Shown here: positions 43,186-50,885 of the stretch, piece by piece
Numbering within the stretch: position 1 is the first letter of the stretch
Layout: every line of letters begins with the position of its first letter
NCBI GenBank assembly: GCA_017421125.1
Contig: JAFOMZ010000284.1
Span: 1-50,885 of the forward strand
Direction of reading: 5' to 3'
DNA length: 50,885 nucleotides
Source: Solobacterium sp.
Lineage (GTDB): Bacteria; Bacillota_I; Bacilli_A; Erysipelotrichales; Erysipelotrichaceae
Translations under genes and position numbers: made by a program
Notes under the pieces: generated by a model
The model's input: the letters and a program-made list of their open reading frames with translations, nothing else
The model's database searches: none
Told to the model about the DNA's origin: nothing

Positions 43186-43972
43186 TCTTCTGATCTGCAT
43201 CACTGCAGTATTCGTCCTTGTCCTGCCTGTATTTGCCGAGGAGGGTGCGCTTTATACAAATCCCGATACCGGTTATTCTGTATACATCCGGGATGACGCA
43301 GACCTGTTAAGCGATGAAGAGGAAGCGAAACTGGCTGAAGACATGAAGCCGGTCACGGAATTCGGCAATGCGGTCTTTGCCAGCAATACCGAATACAACA
43401 GTTCTACAACGCAGCTTGCCAAAGACCTGTATCGGACGTATTCCGGCACAGACAGCGGGACGCTGTTCATGGTAGATATGTACAACCGGTATATCTATAT
43501 CTTCTCGGACGGTGAGATCTATAAAACAGTCACCAGATCATATGCCGATACGATCACGGACAATACCTATGCAAAGGCATCCAAAGGTCTGTACTATGAG
43601 TGTGCTTCTGAAGCATTCGGGCAGATCCATACATTGCTGGAAGGCGGAAAGATTGCCAGGCCGATGAAGGTGATCACCAACATCCTGATGGCGGTATGCA
43701 TTGCCATGATCCTGAATTATGAGCTTGTCATGATCAGCAGAAGAAAGAAGTACGTGTCTCCTGAAGCAGCAGCGGCTGCGATCTCATCATTCGCTGCGAT
43801 CGCTGCGATCACACCGAAATTCCTGAAAGTGATCAAACGGTATATTCCTCCCGCATCCGTTTCTTCCGGCGGCGGATCTTCCTCCGGCGGATATTCCGGC
43901 GGGGGCGGCGGAGGAGGCGGCTTCTCCGGCGGCGGAGGTTCATCAGGAGGCGGGGGAGGCCACAGATTCTGA
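43169..43972 (+). CDS. TPM-domain protein (YgcG-like) with glycine-rich tail
   Basis: 267 aa. A signal peptide or anchor comes first (ICITAVFVLVLPVFA), then a TPM domain at about 35-150 with DDADLLSDEEE. A membrane segment is near 170-190, and a Gly/Ser-rich tail ends GGGGGHRF. Proteins with this architecture are linked to membrane quality control or photosystem repair in other lineages. The start is GTG 43169 with AGGAGG 8 nt upstream; an ATG 6 nt earlier is too close to it. It overlaps the zinc-ribbon gene, implying joint function. Confidence 0.85.
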   Translation: MKRIIDLLICITAVFVLVLPVFAEEGALYTNPDTGYSVYIRDDADLLSDEEEAKLAEDMKPVTEFGNAVFASNTEYNSSTTQLAKDLYRTYSGTDSGTLFMVDMYNRYIYIFSDGEIYKTVTRSYADTITDNTYAKASKGLYYECASEAFGQIHTLLEGGKIARPMKVITNILMAVCIAMILNYELVMISRRKKYVSPEAAAAAISSFAAIAAITPKFLKVIKRYIPPASVSSGGGSSSGGYSGGGGGGGGFSGGGGSSGGGGGHRF

Positions 43973-44316
43973 TGATCGGAAACTACAGAGTGATCACGCT
44001 GTGCGGCAGCACACGCTTCAAGGATGCCTTTATGGAGGCACAGAAACGCCTGACACTGGACGGCAATATCGTCATCAGCGTCGGACTGTTCGGTCATTCG
44101 GGTGACGCGGAAGTGTGGGAGAACATGGATGAAGGCACACTGACGAAGACCAAGGAAATGCTGGATGATATGCATAAGCGCAAGATCGATCTTTCCGACG
44201 GGATCTACGTGATCAACGTCGGAGGATATATCGGCGAAAGCACAGGAAGTGAGATCGAATACGCACGAATGACAGGCAAAAGCATACAGTACCTGGAACC
44301 TGTCGGGGAGGACTGA
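43972..44316 (+). CDS. Nucleoside 2-deoxyribosyltransferase-like protein
   Basis: 114 aa. LCGSTRF near residue 10 and INVGGYIGESTGSEIEYA near 80-97 match the nucleoside deoxyribosyltransferase-like fold; the Glu in SEIEYA would be the nucleophile. Related DUF4406-type proteins cleave or transfer the glycosidic bond of nucleosides or nucleotides. Its start shares one base with the TPM stop and its stop one base with the next start. Whether it has a metabolic or signalling role is unknown. Confidence 0.75.
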   Translation: MIGNYRVITLCGSTRFKDAFMEAQKRLTLDGNIVISVGLFGHSGDAEVWENMDEGTLTKTKEMLDDMHKRKIDLSDGIYVINVGGYIGESTGSEIEYARMTGKSIQYLEPVGED

Positions 44317-44933
44317 TGACAAAAGTACATTGGAGAGCCGGGAATATGCTGTATCCGGTTCCGGCTGTTATGGTAACGACGCTGGATCAGGACGGCAAAC
44401 CGAATATCCTGACCGTAGCCTGGGCGGGAACAGTATGTTCCGATCCTGTCATGGTATCGATATCCGTCAGGCCGAAACGGTATTCCTATCAGGCTTTGAA
44501 GGACAACGGTGAGTTTGTGATCAACCTGGTCAGCGAGGAACTGACAAAGGCAGCTGATACGTGCGGTGTCAGGACCGGTGCCAAGGTCGATAAGTTCAAG
44601 CTCTGCGGACTGACGGTACAGGAATCGCAGCATATCCGTACACCGGGTATTGCCGAGAGTCCCGTAAACATTGAGTGCAAAGTCAGACAGATCATTCCGC
44701 TCGGCGTGCATGACCTGTTCATCGCTGAAGTTGTCGGCGTATCCGTTGATGACAGATATCTCGATGATCAGGGAAAACTGGATCTGGCAAAAGCCAGGCT
44801 GATCGCGTACTCCCATGGTGAATACCGTGCGCTCGGCAGGTGCATCGGTACATTCGGTTATTCGGTCAGAAAACATAAAACACCGAAAAAACAGACTGCT
44901 CCAAGAAAGAATAACGGTGTTATCAAAAGATAA
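44316..44933 (+). CDS. Flavin reductase family protein
   Basis: 205 aa, FMN-binding split-barrel fold. PVPAVMVTTLD, ILTVAWAGTVCSDP and VSISVRPKRYSY are typical of the flavin reductase-like/flavoredoxin family. Cys residues near 41, 85 and 98 are scattered and may be redox-active, an inference. A basic Lys-rich tail follows residue 185. GGGAGG lies 4 nt before the ATG, which overlaps the previous stop by one base. Confidence 0.87.
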   Translation: MTKVHWRAGNMLYPVPAVMVTTLDQDGKPNILTVAWAGTVCSDPVMVSISVRPKRYSYQALKDNGEFVINLVSEELTKAADTCGVRTGAKVDKFKLCGLTVQESQHIRTPGIAESPVNIECKVRQIIPLGVHDLFIAEVVGVSVDDRYLDDQGKLDLAKARLIAYSHGEYRALGRCIGTFGYSVRKHKTPKKQTAPRKNNGVIKR

Positions 44934-44942
44934 TAAACTGAT

Positions 44943-45698
44943 ATGCAGGAATTCTTTATCAAAGAAGGTGAGATCAGGCTCCATGCAAAGCTTGATATGC
45001 TGGAAGAAAACGGACCTTGTCCGCTGGTCATCCTGGTGCATGGTCTGACAGGACACATGGAAGAGCCTTTCCTGAGGGCTGTGCAGAAAGCTATGAATGA
45101 AGCAGGTTTCGCTGTGCTGAGGGCTGATCTGTACGGGCATGGCAAGAGTGACGGCACATTCAGGGATCATACCCTGGATCAATGGTCTTCCGATCTCAGG
45201 ACTGTCACGGAATATGCAAAGCAGCTGCCGTTTGTGACTGATCTGTATCTGTGCGGGCATTCCCAGAGCGGTCTTCTGGCAGCGATGGCAGCGGGCATGA
45301 GACCGGATGATTATCAGGCACTGATCCTTCTGTCACCGGCACTTACGATCCCGGAAGATGCCAGGAAAGGGAAGTTTCTGGGCATCACATTTGATCCTCT
45401 GCATATACCGGAGGAACTGGAAATATGGGAAGATCAGCTGGGAAGTGCATATTTCCGGACGGTACAGCAGATCCATCCTGAAGAGTACATCAGACGATAC
45501 AGGAAGCCTGTGCTGATCGTGCACGGGGAAAAGGATGAACTGATCCCGGTCAGCAGTTCCGTAATCAACTCCGGGCAGTATGAAAACTGCCGCCTGGCAG
45601 TCATACCGGATGATGATCATGAATATGACTTCCATCCTCAAATGATGTGTGAGGCAGTCACTGCGTTCCTGAAGGAACAGGTCTGCCGGTCAGAATAA
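44943..45698 (+). CDS. Alpha/beta hydrolase, cinnamoyl/feruloyl-esterase-like
   Basis: 251 aa. HGLTGHMEEP near 33-42 is very like the HGFTGH motif of bacterial cinnamoyl esterases such as those of gut lactobacilli and Butyrivibrio. Nucleophile Ser107 is in GHSQSG, Asp in HGEKDELIP and His in DDDHEYD. There is no signal peptide. It could release hydroxycinnamates or other short esters inside the cell. It starts 9 nt after the flavin reductase stop with no clear ribosome-binding site. Confidence 0.82.
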   Translation: MQEFFIKEGEIRLHAKLDMLEENGPCPLVILVHGLTGHMEEPFLRAVQKAMNEAGFAVLRADLYGHGKSDGTFRDHTLDQWSSDLRTVTEYAKQLPFVTDLYLCGHSQSGLLAAMAAGMRPDDYQALILLSPALTIPEDARKGKFLGITFDPLHIPEELEIWEDQLGSAYFRTVQQIHPEEYIRRYRKPVLIVHGEKDELIPVSSSVINSGQYENCRLAVIPDDDHEYDFHPQMMCEAVTAFLKEQVCRSE

Positions 45699-45708
45699 GA
45701 AAACAGAA

Positions 45709-45754
45709 AGCTCCGTGAATGATCAATGATCATACAACGGAGCTGTTTATTAAT
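45709..45754. terminator. Bidirectional terminator
   Basis: AGCTCCGT/ACGGAGCT stem with an inner ATGATCA/TGATCAT palindrome. TTTATTAATT follows on the plus strand and TTCTGTTTTC on the minus strand. Confidence 0.85.
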
Positions 45755-47636
45755 TCCAGATATCACCGATCCAGCTGCGGATGATCTCATAATCCATCCG
45801 GTCGTCCAGCTCTTCCTGTACGGTGCGGGCCAGTTCAATGTTGTCGGTAATGATCGCATTCACACCGGAATCCAGATATTTTTCCATGGAGGTCCTTGTA
45901 TTGACGGTCCATACCGCGGTCTTTTTGCCGGTGCCGGAAGCTCTTTCCAGGCGGGTATCGGTGGCGGTCTCTTCTTCCATGATCAGGATGTCGCAGTTCA
46001 GGGCACCGATATCCCCATATGCCCCGAAGAACAGCAGTCCGGTCTCAAATTCCGGATAACGTGTTTCTGCATAATTGATGACATCATAATTCAGGGAAAT
46101 CAGGACGATATCATCAGCGCAGTCTTTTTCACGGATCATGGCTGCCAGATCGTCCACCATCTTTCTGTCAGCGGTCTCTCCTTTTAGTTCGATAAACAGC
46201 GTGATCCTGTCTTTGGCCGCATCCAGCATTTCTTCAATCGTCGCGACCTGTACAGCAGCATTACTGCCGGTCGTATCTTTGAGCTTCAGTGATCTGATCT
46301 CCTGCAGCGTCATCTCACGGGATGTTTTGGATATACCTGCCAGTCTTCTGAAGTCATTGTCATGATTGATGATGTAATAGCCGTCCGATGTTCTCTGCAC
46401 ATCGATCTCGCTTCCGTAACACTCATATCGGGCAGCCGCATAGATCCCCTCAACGGAGTTTTCCGGAGCCAGCGTGCCCCCGGCCCTGTGGGCAATGATA
46501 TCAACGGGTGTTTTTTCCTGCAGATAAAGATCGAACAAGGCACCGGCCGGTATGGAAGCCAGAGCGATCAGCCCGGCAACCAGCAGGGAACGGATCAGCT
46601 TCGCCGTATAGGAATACCGGTGCGGCCGGCTGAGATAAAGACGGTTTGTCTGCGGACGTGTATATTCCAGATAGAAACGCAGGAACCGTACGACCAGTAG
46701 ACCTCCCATCAGCATCGATACGACTGAGTTCAGGTATCCGCCCTCAAGAACGGAAAACACTGACAGGATGCGGTTCAGCAGGATGCGCTGTTCAAGAGCG
46801 CTCAGCTGTCTGCCGGTCTCAATGATGGAAAGAATATCGAGACTGTAATGTTTCGGAAGATCCAGCCCGGCCAGAGTCAGAAGGAAAGCCGGCAGGACCA
46901 GGAACACAATATATCCGCTGAATTCGATCAGGGCGAGCTTCAGCATATATTTCAGCATCTTCGGGAAGAAATCCTTCCAGTGCATGCGGATCAGTTCATT
47001 GGAGCTCTGCATGGCTCTTTTCGGTTCGAGTCCGTCGATCAGGATCGCCGGAAGCACAAAGATATGACGCAGACAGATCAGTACCGCCGCAATGACCAGT
47101 ACCAGGTAGATGAGCAGGTAAAGCGGGGTGGAGAGCACCACATCCATAATGAAATTCGGTATATAGTATGTGCTGGTCAGGCTGACGGTAAAACCGATCC
47201 CGATCAGAGGAATGACGAACAGGATGAACAGAAGGACAGGAATGCCGGAAGGGGTCATGAACCGTTTCAGGGCGAGCATGCCTTTTTTTACCGACGCAAG
47301 CACACCGGTGTATCTGCCGCCCTGCCTTCCGTTAAGAAGATCATCCGCGAAATAGAAGCTTGCGAACAGCTCCATGGAAGTGTAGGCCAGTACAAGCAGA
47401 ACACCGGACAGCAGAAGGACGTATCCTTCCCAGCGGGTGAACAGGTCCGTCAGATTGGCGGTCGTAATGATCACATTCCGCCCGGTGATGATCTCTGAGG
47501 TCTTTTTGATGATCCAGGCTGCAGCCGCAACAAGTAGGGAAGTGTGAAAGGTAAAATCCCAGAGCTCCGGAAGGATCTCCAGTGCCAGCCTGCCCCAGCC
47601 GATCTGTTTCTGTCTGTTTGTGTTCTGTTCTGTCAT
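45750..47636 (-). CDS. Membrane glycerophosphodiester phosphodiesterase
   Basis: 628 aa. The N-terminal half (about 20-370) has six to eight hydrophobic segments, the GPDPase membrane domain. The C-terminal half is a GDPD catalytic domain: HRAGG near 390, SEIDVQ and INHDND with metal and catalytic His. The catalytic domain follows a final membrane helix at about 350-370 and is probably outside the cell, releasing glycerol-phosphate from deacylated lipids or teichoic acid. GCGGAG lies 7 nt before the ATG. This is the second GDPD of the window; the first is cytosolic and fused to a hydrolase. Confidence 0.92.
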   Translation of the reverse strand: MTEQNTNRQKQIGWGRLALEILPELWDFTFHTSLLVAAAAWIIKKTSEIITGRNVIITTANLTDLFTRWEGYVLLLSGVLLVLAYTSMELFASFYFADDLLNGRQGGRYTGVLASVKKGMLALKRFMTPSGIPVLLFILFVIPLIGIGFTVSLTSTYYIPNFIMDVVLSTPLYLLIYLVLVIAAVLICLRHIFVLPAILIDGLEPKRAMQSSNELIRMHWKDFFPKMLKYMLKLALIEFSGYIVFLVLPAFLLTLAGLDLPKHYSLDILSIIETGRQLSALEQRILLNRILSVFSVLEGGYLNSVVSMLMGGLLVVRFLRFYLEYTRPQTNRLYLSRPHRYSYTAKLIRSLLVAGLIALASIPAGALFDLYLQEKTPVDIIAHRAGGTLAPENSVEGIYAAARYECYGSEIDVQRTSDGYYIINHDNDFRRLAGISKTSREMTLQEIRSLKLKDTTGSNAAVQVATIEEMLDAAKDRITLFIELKGETADRKMVDDLAAMIREKDCADDIVLISLNYDVINYAETRYPEFETGLLFFGAYGDIGALNCDILIMEEETATDTRLERASGTGKKTAVWTVNTRTSMEKYLDSGVNAIITDNIELARTVQEELDDRMDYEIIRSWIGDIWN

Positions 47637-47781
47637 GTGTATCTCCGCTCAACATTGTATTACATAGCCTGGCGCACACACATTCTTTTCGTTCTGAAAA
47701 AACCATTTTTCCGTGCGCTGCAGTAAATATTAAGAGTTTCTGAAGAATGACCGCTTTATTCCATGTTGGTTTTCAGAACTG

Positions 47782-47787
47782 TATAAT
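47782..47787 (+). promoter_or_regulatory. -10 box of the M48 peptidase gene
   Basis: TATAAT preceded by TG; +1 near 47794. TTCCAT at 17 nt is a poor -35. Confidence 0.45.
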
Positions 47788-47828
47788 GGATGTGTATGCC
47801 GGTCATACAGCAGTAAAGGAGTTTGCAT

Positions 47829-49163
47829 ATGAGTCTTGATTCAAGATTGTTTGTACATGAGAAGGATCTGTCTTCTCTTGAAGCTTTAAAAGCAATACCC
47901 GGTTTTACATCGTTTGTAAAATCATTTATGAAGGACTGGAATGAGAAACAGTTCAGAATACAGAACATGTCTTCCAGGCTCCGCATCAGCAGGGATCAGC
48001 TGCCGAAGTACTACGCGATGCTGGAGGATGTCTGTGAAAAAATGGAGATCGATGTTCCGGAGATGTATCTTGAACTGAATGTTGTTCCCAACGCATATAC
48101 ATACGGCGATGACAAGCCGTTTATCGTTGTGACATCCGGCCTGATCGAAACGATCCCCGATGAACTGATTCCGTCAGTGCTCGCGCATGAATGCGGTCAT
48201 ATCGTCTGCCACCATACGCTCTATACAACGATGGGTTCACTGATCCTCAACGGAATGGCATCCATGATCCCGGCAGCGCTCAGGGCACTGGTCACACTGC
48301 CGCTGCAGATGGCATTTGCCTACTGGATGAGATGCAGTGAGTTTTCCGCTGACCGTGCTGCCATGATCTATGACGGAAACAGCGATCATATGATCGAGGT
48401 ATGCATGCGGCTGGCAGGGTACGGGAAGTTCATCGATGACAAGGCTGATCCCGAAGTATTTATCAGGCAGGCGGAAGAATACCGTGAGTTCGTCAAGGAT
48501 TCCAAGCGGAACAAGACGATGGAATTCCTCCTGCTGGCCGGGCAGACACATCCGCTGACAGCAGTACGTGCCTATGAATGCAGGGAATGGTCAGGATCGG
48601 ATGCTTACCGCCAGATCATGACGTACTGGAATGAGCACAAAGAAGGCAGAGCATATTCGGAGATCCCTCTGTTTGAGACCATCCAGTCATATGTCGGAAA
48701 GAATGCCGAAGCGGTGGAAAAGGAACTGAGAAACCTTGGCTTTACCAATATCAGCACGCAGACGACAGCGGAAAAGGAAAAGAATACTGTCCGCAGCGGG
48801 ATCACAGAGATCCGCATCAACGGTCTGAACGAAACTGAGGGCTGCACCTGGTTCAACGCAGGCGCGCCTGTACAGATCACGTATTATGAGCCGTTCGTTT
48901 CAGTGGAAGACAGGATCATGCATCCGGATGAAGTGCAGATCCCGGGCATCAATGATTTCTTTGCCGGCAAGAACTGCAGCGAAGTATACCAGATGTTCAT
49001 CGATGCCGGTTTCGTCAATGTCATCATTGAAAAGTCGGACAAGAAGAACATCTTCGCAAAGCAGGGCAGCGTTGTGTCGGTAACGGTCGACCAGCGCACA
49101 AGATATGATCTTGGTGAATGGGTCAGCCGGGATGCGCATGTCGTGATCTATTACATCCGATAG
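47829..49163 (+). CDS. M48 metallopeptidase with PASTA-like repeats
   Basis: 444 aa. HECGH at 120-124 is the zinc site, with the third ligand in SEFSADRA near 175. A hydrophobic stretch at about 135-165 may dip into the membrane. From about 275 two PASTA-like repeats follow, each with a small helix and strands (VGKNAEAVEKELRNLGF; FAGKNCSEVYQMFIDAGF). There is no signal peptide. PASTA domains normally bind peptidoglycan outside the cell, so the topology is puzzling. AAAGGAG lies 7 nt before the ATG. The IS element begins 26 nt after the stop. Confidence 0.85.
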   Translation: MSLDSRLFVHEKDLSSLEALKAIPGFTSFVKSFMKDWNEKQFRIQNMSSRLRISRDQLPKYYAMLEDVCEKMEIDVPEMYLELNVVPNAYTYGDDKPFIVVTSGLIETIPDELIPSVLAHECGHIVCHHTLYTTMGSLILNGMASMIPAALRALVTLPLQMAFAYWMRCSEFSADRAAMIYDGNSDHMIEVCMRLAGYGKFIDDKADPEVFIRQAEEYREFVKDSKRNKTMEFLLLAGQTHPLTAVRAYECREWSGSDAYRQIMTYWNEHKEGRAYSEIPLFETIQSYVGKNAEAVEKELRNLGFTNISTQTTAEKEKNTVRSGITEIRINGLNETEGCTWFNAGAPVQITYYEPFVSVEDRIMHPDEVQIPGINDFFAGKNCSEVYQMFIDAGFVNVIIEKSDKKNIFAKQGSVVSVTVDQRTRYDLGEWVSRDAHVVIYYIR

Positions 49164-49189
49164 GTACAGAAAAAAAAGCAGGCATCAAT

Positions 49190-49208
49190 CCAATGTCATT
49201 AAGTTAAG
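49190..49208 (+). repeat. Left terminal inverted repeat of the IS
   Basis: CCAATGTCATTAAGTTAAG. A looser copy GCATTGA follows further in, matching ACATTGA at the other end after a gap. Confidence 0.9.
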
Positions 49209-49240
49209 CAAGGGCATTGAATGAGATAATCCTGAAAACG

Positions 49241-49290
49241 AAAAGCCAGAGACATGTAAGATTGTAATAAGACATGAATCTGGCTTTTTC
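49241..49290. terminator. Terminator inside the left IS end
   Basis: AAAAGCCAGA (49241)/TCTGGCTTTT (49279) stem with an inner CATGT/ACATG pair. T-tracts follow on both strands. It ends transposase mRNA and also the M48 gene, which has no terminator of its own before the IS. Confidence 0.8.
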
Positions 49291-49402
49291 ATATTCTCAT
49301 ACAGACCATGCAAAAATAAAAAAGGCATAATGAAAACAAGTAATACCATCAATATCGTTCAGATGGTTGTCACAGGAATCTCTGTAGGTTATATTTTAGG
49401 TG

Positions 49403-50719
49403 TTAAGCCGTATAGTATGAGGGTGTCTTGGCGGACTGTGGCCTCACGTTACGACTGTATGATCTTCCTGGTCTGATTGGGATCAGGAATTTTATTATCC
49501 GCTTCTCCAGTTCCTCCTCGTTGATCTCACCTGAGAGATATCTTTTGATATTTGTAACAGAAAGCTTAAAACTTGATTTGTATTTCCATTTCCATGCACT
49601 GTCCTCCCTGGGCGGTGTGTTGTTGACAGTTATACTGCAGTAATTGAACAGGATGAGTGACGCATAGATCTCCTGACATATCAGTTCCCTGTTCGAAGAA
49701 TGGAAGTACAACATGCCAATCGTGTACTTGAGCGATCGAAACGCACATTCTTCTGACCAGCGCATGTGGTACAGTTCCTTGAACTCATCGAAAACCATCT
49801 CATCCTGCATCAGGTTCGTCACCAGGCACTCGTATGTATCATCTGTTATTCTGAAACGAAGGACACGGAGCTTCATGGAATAGTATTCGTTGTTGAAATC
49901 TATAAAGTCGAACGGAGAATTGTTCATCAGCACCGCATATTCCGGGTTATTCAGTGTTGTGCTGTTATTGATACGGGTTATGATTTTCTGAATGTATCCG
50001 TCAAAAGAGGCATCCGGAAGATCCAGATTCGAGAGGATGCCGGTACTGTTGATATCTTTGACTCTGATAATAAACTTCTGATTATGTTCTATACATGTTG
50101 CCATCAGATTGTATTTCTCATATCCTCTGTCACATATGATGATGGAGTTGGCGGGATATCTCCTCTCCCTGATCATGCTTTCCAGAGCAGCACACTCCTG
50201 AGTCTTATTTGCGGCATCAATACTTACATCATGAAAAACATGATTCATCACATCAAACAGCGCACTAAGATGAAGCTGATTGTATCCTCTTGTCGCAGTT
50301 GTATTCACATGATATGTTTCTTTATCTCCTGGATTATGGGAAATGTTGATATCTGAACCGTCACAGGCCAGAAGATAGTATCCTTTATATGTTTTGTAAT
50401 TCTCGAAACTGCCGGAGAACAGCCGGAACACCTTCCTCATGGCTCCGGCATCCAGTTTGTGTCTTTGCTGGGATACTGCAGATGCAGTGGGCATGTTTTC
50501 TATACTATCAAAGTGATTCATCAGATCGGAATTGACAGAACGGTCGGACAAAAGGATCAAATATTTGATCAGATCGGAACAGTTCATTTTCCGGATGCGT
50601 GTGAAAGAAATGCCGGGATCACTGCAGTAACACGCGATATTGTTGGATACATAGTTGATTGCCTGCTCCAAACGGTTTCGAATCGTTGCGGCAGAATAGT
50701 AATAGCTGCTGGAAATCAT
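49403..50719 (-). CDS. IS4-family transposase
   Basis: 438-aa DDE transposase, full length. First Asp in CDGSDINISH, second in IICDRGYEK, and the third catalytic residue in the YREK signature Y-x2-R-x3-E-x6-K, read as YHMRWSEECAFRSLK. An N-terminal DNA-binding region precedes. AGGAGG lies 11 nt before the ATG. No frameshift or internal stop is seen, so the element may be active. Confidence 0.93.
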   Translation of the reverse strand: MISSSYYYSAATIRNRLEQAINYVSNNIACYCSDPGISFTRIRKMNCSDLIKYLILLSDRSVNSDLMNHFDSIENMPTASAVSQQRHKLDAGAMRKVFRLFSGSFENYKTYKGYYLLACDGSDINISHNPGDKETYHVNTTATRGYNQLHLSALFDVMNHVFHDVSIDAANKTQECAALESMIRERRYPANSIIICDRGYEKYNLMATCIEHNQKFIIRVKDINSTGILSNLDLPDASFDGYIQKIITRINNSTTLNNPEYAVLMNNSPFDFIDFNNEYYSMKLRVLRFRITDDTYECLVTNLMQDEMVFDEFKELYHMRWSEECAFRSLKYTIGMLYFHSSNRELICQEIYASLILFNYCSITVNNTPPREDSAWKWKYKSSFKLSVTNIKRYLSGEINEEELEKRIIKFLIPIRPGRSYSRNVRPQSAKTPSYYTA

Positions 50720-50755
50720 AGTCGTTTTTTCCTCCTACAATTTCCTTCGGATTAT

Positions 50756-50783
50756 GTAAAAAACCGGCTTGTTTTCGTGTCAA
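50756..50783 (-). promoter_or_regulatory. Transposase promoter
   Basis: On the minus strand a perfect TTGACA is followed after 17 nt by TTTACA, a weak -10. It lies 37 nt or more before the transposase ATG. Confidence 0.45.
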
Positions 50784-50807
50784 GTCTTTTTTTGAGTTCC
50801 TCAAGAA

Positions 50808-50845
50808 AAAAAGGCCTCATTGGTCTATTCCAATGAAACCTTTTC
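50808..50845 (-). terminator. Terminator at the right IS end, upstream of the transposase
   Basis: Stem TCATTGG/CCAATGA extended by GG/CC across a small internal loop. On the minus strand it is followed by TTTTTTTCTT. It would stop transcription entering from outside before the transposase promoter. Confidence 0.7.
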
Positions 50846-50864
50846 TCTCGGGTTTTATCAATGT

Positions 50865-50883
50865 CTTAACTTAATGACATTGG
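50865..50883 (-). repeat. Right terminal inverted repeat of the IS
   Basis: Reverse complement of the left repeat over all 19 positions. Confidence 0.9.
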
Positions 50884-50885
50884 CA

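Larger units (their letters stand above)
49190..50883 (-). mobile_element. Complete IS4-family insertion sequence
   Basis: 1694 bp bounded by perfect 19-bp inverted repeats CCAATGTCATTAAGTTAAG. It encodes one intact DDE transposase on the minus strand and carries hairpin terminators near both ends. The right repeat ends 2 bp before the window edge, so the target duplication cannot be confirmed. The left flank ends CAGGCATCAAT; the right flank begins CA. Confidence 0.92.

Noticed and set aside
43860-43972. GGC/GGA-rich repeat tract
   Set aside because: It encodes the glycine-rich tail common in TPM/YgcG proteins; it is not a CRISPR or independent DNA repeat.

Overview
The window is a stretch of bacterial chromosome from a fermentative, probably anaerobic Bacillota. 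Three things point there: a ribosomal protein L27 with the cleavable N-terminal extension and its protease Prp between rplU and rpmA; a T-box leader in front of valS; and a pyruvate formate-lyase / pyruvate phosphate dikinase metabolism. The L27/Prp arrangement, the LacAB isomerases and the moderately high GC would suit a gut Erysipelotrichia-like lineage, but that family-level guess is an inference. I saw no rRNA, tRNA or CRISPR array. Coding density is very high and many neighbouring genes overlap by 1-11 nt.

Layout. 1-878 holds the start of a leftward gene that runs off the edge: a PD-(D/E)xK nuclease-like domain fused to a P-loop NTPase. 951-3635 is a class A penicillin-binding protein. 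3805-9649 is a tight rightward operon: DnaE polymerase, response regulator, histidine kinase and a TrmN6-like methyltransferase. 9650-11157 is a leftward pair of phosphatases. 11258-15346 is the rplU-prp-rpmA-obgE-ruvA-ruvB block, with two candidate promoters and an L21 leader. 15465-17195 has an SRAP protein, an SDR oxidoreductase and a small membrane protein. 17180-20047 is T-box-controlled valS. 20182-25339 holds a membrane-anchored hydrolase, ppdK and an amidohydrolase. 25483-29228 is a run of small genes: unknown protein, GH32 fructosidase, ArsC/Spx-like protein, membrane zinc-ribbon protein and AlkD-like glycosylase.

29254-33028 is an anaerobic fermentation locus: an FNR-type regulator with four candidate cluster cysteines, pflA and pflB, with a perfect FNR box between pflA and pflB. 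33105-35995 has a phosphodiesterase-lipase fusion and an M42 aminopeptidase. 36050-39049 is a divergent locus: a TetR regulator, a nested palindromic operator, an esterase, and an unusual fusion of a TauE/SafE permease to a phytol/dolichol-kinase-like domain. 39067-41543 has an Asp/Glu-racemase-like protein, an orphan PTS EIIB, and divergent lacA-lacB of the tagatose-6-phosphate pathway. 41641-45698 is a five-gene operon of unknown role: membrane zinc ribbon, TPM-domain protein, deoxyribosyltransferase-like protein, flavin reductase and esterase. 45750-49163 has a membrane GDPD and an M48 peptidase with PASTA-like repeats. 49190-50883 is a complete IS4-family insertion sequence.

The most interesting items are the TauE/SafE-lipid-kinase fusion with its operator, the FNR-pfl circuit, the GDPD-hydrolase fusion, and a recurring promoter layout in which the -10 box ends exactly 6 nt before the ATG at four genes (3805, 16028, 16938, 25483), three of them with an extended -10, which predicts leaderless mRNAs. 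All calls come from reading the sequence; no database search was possible.
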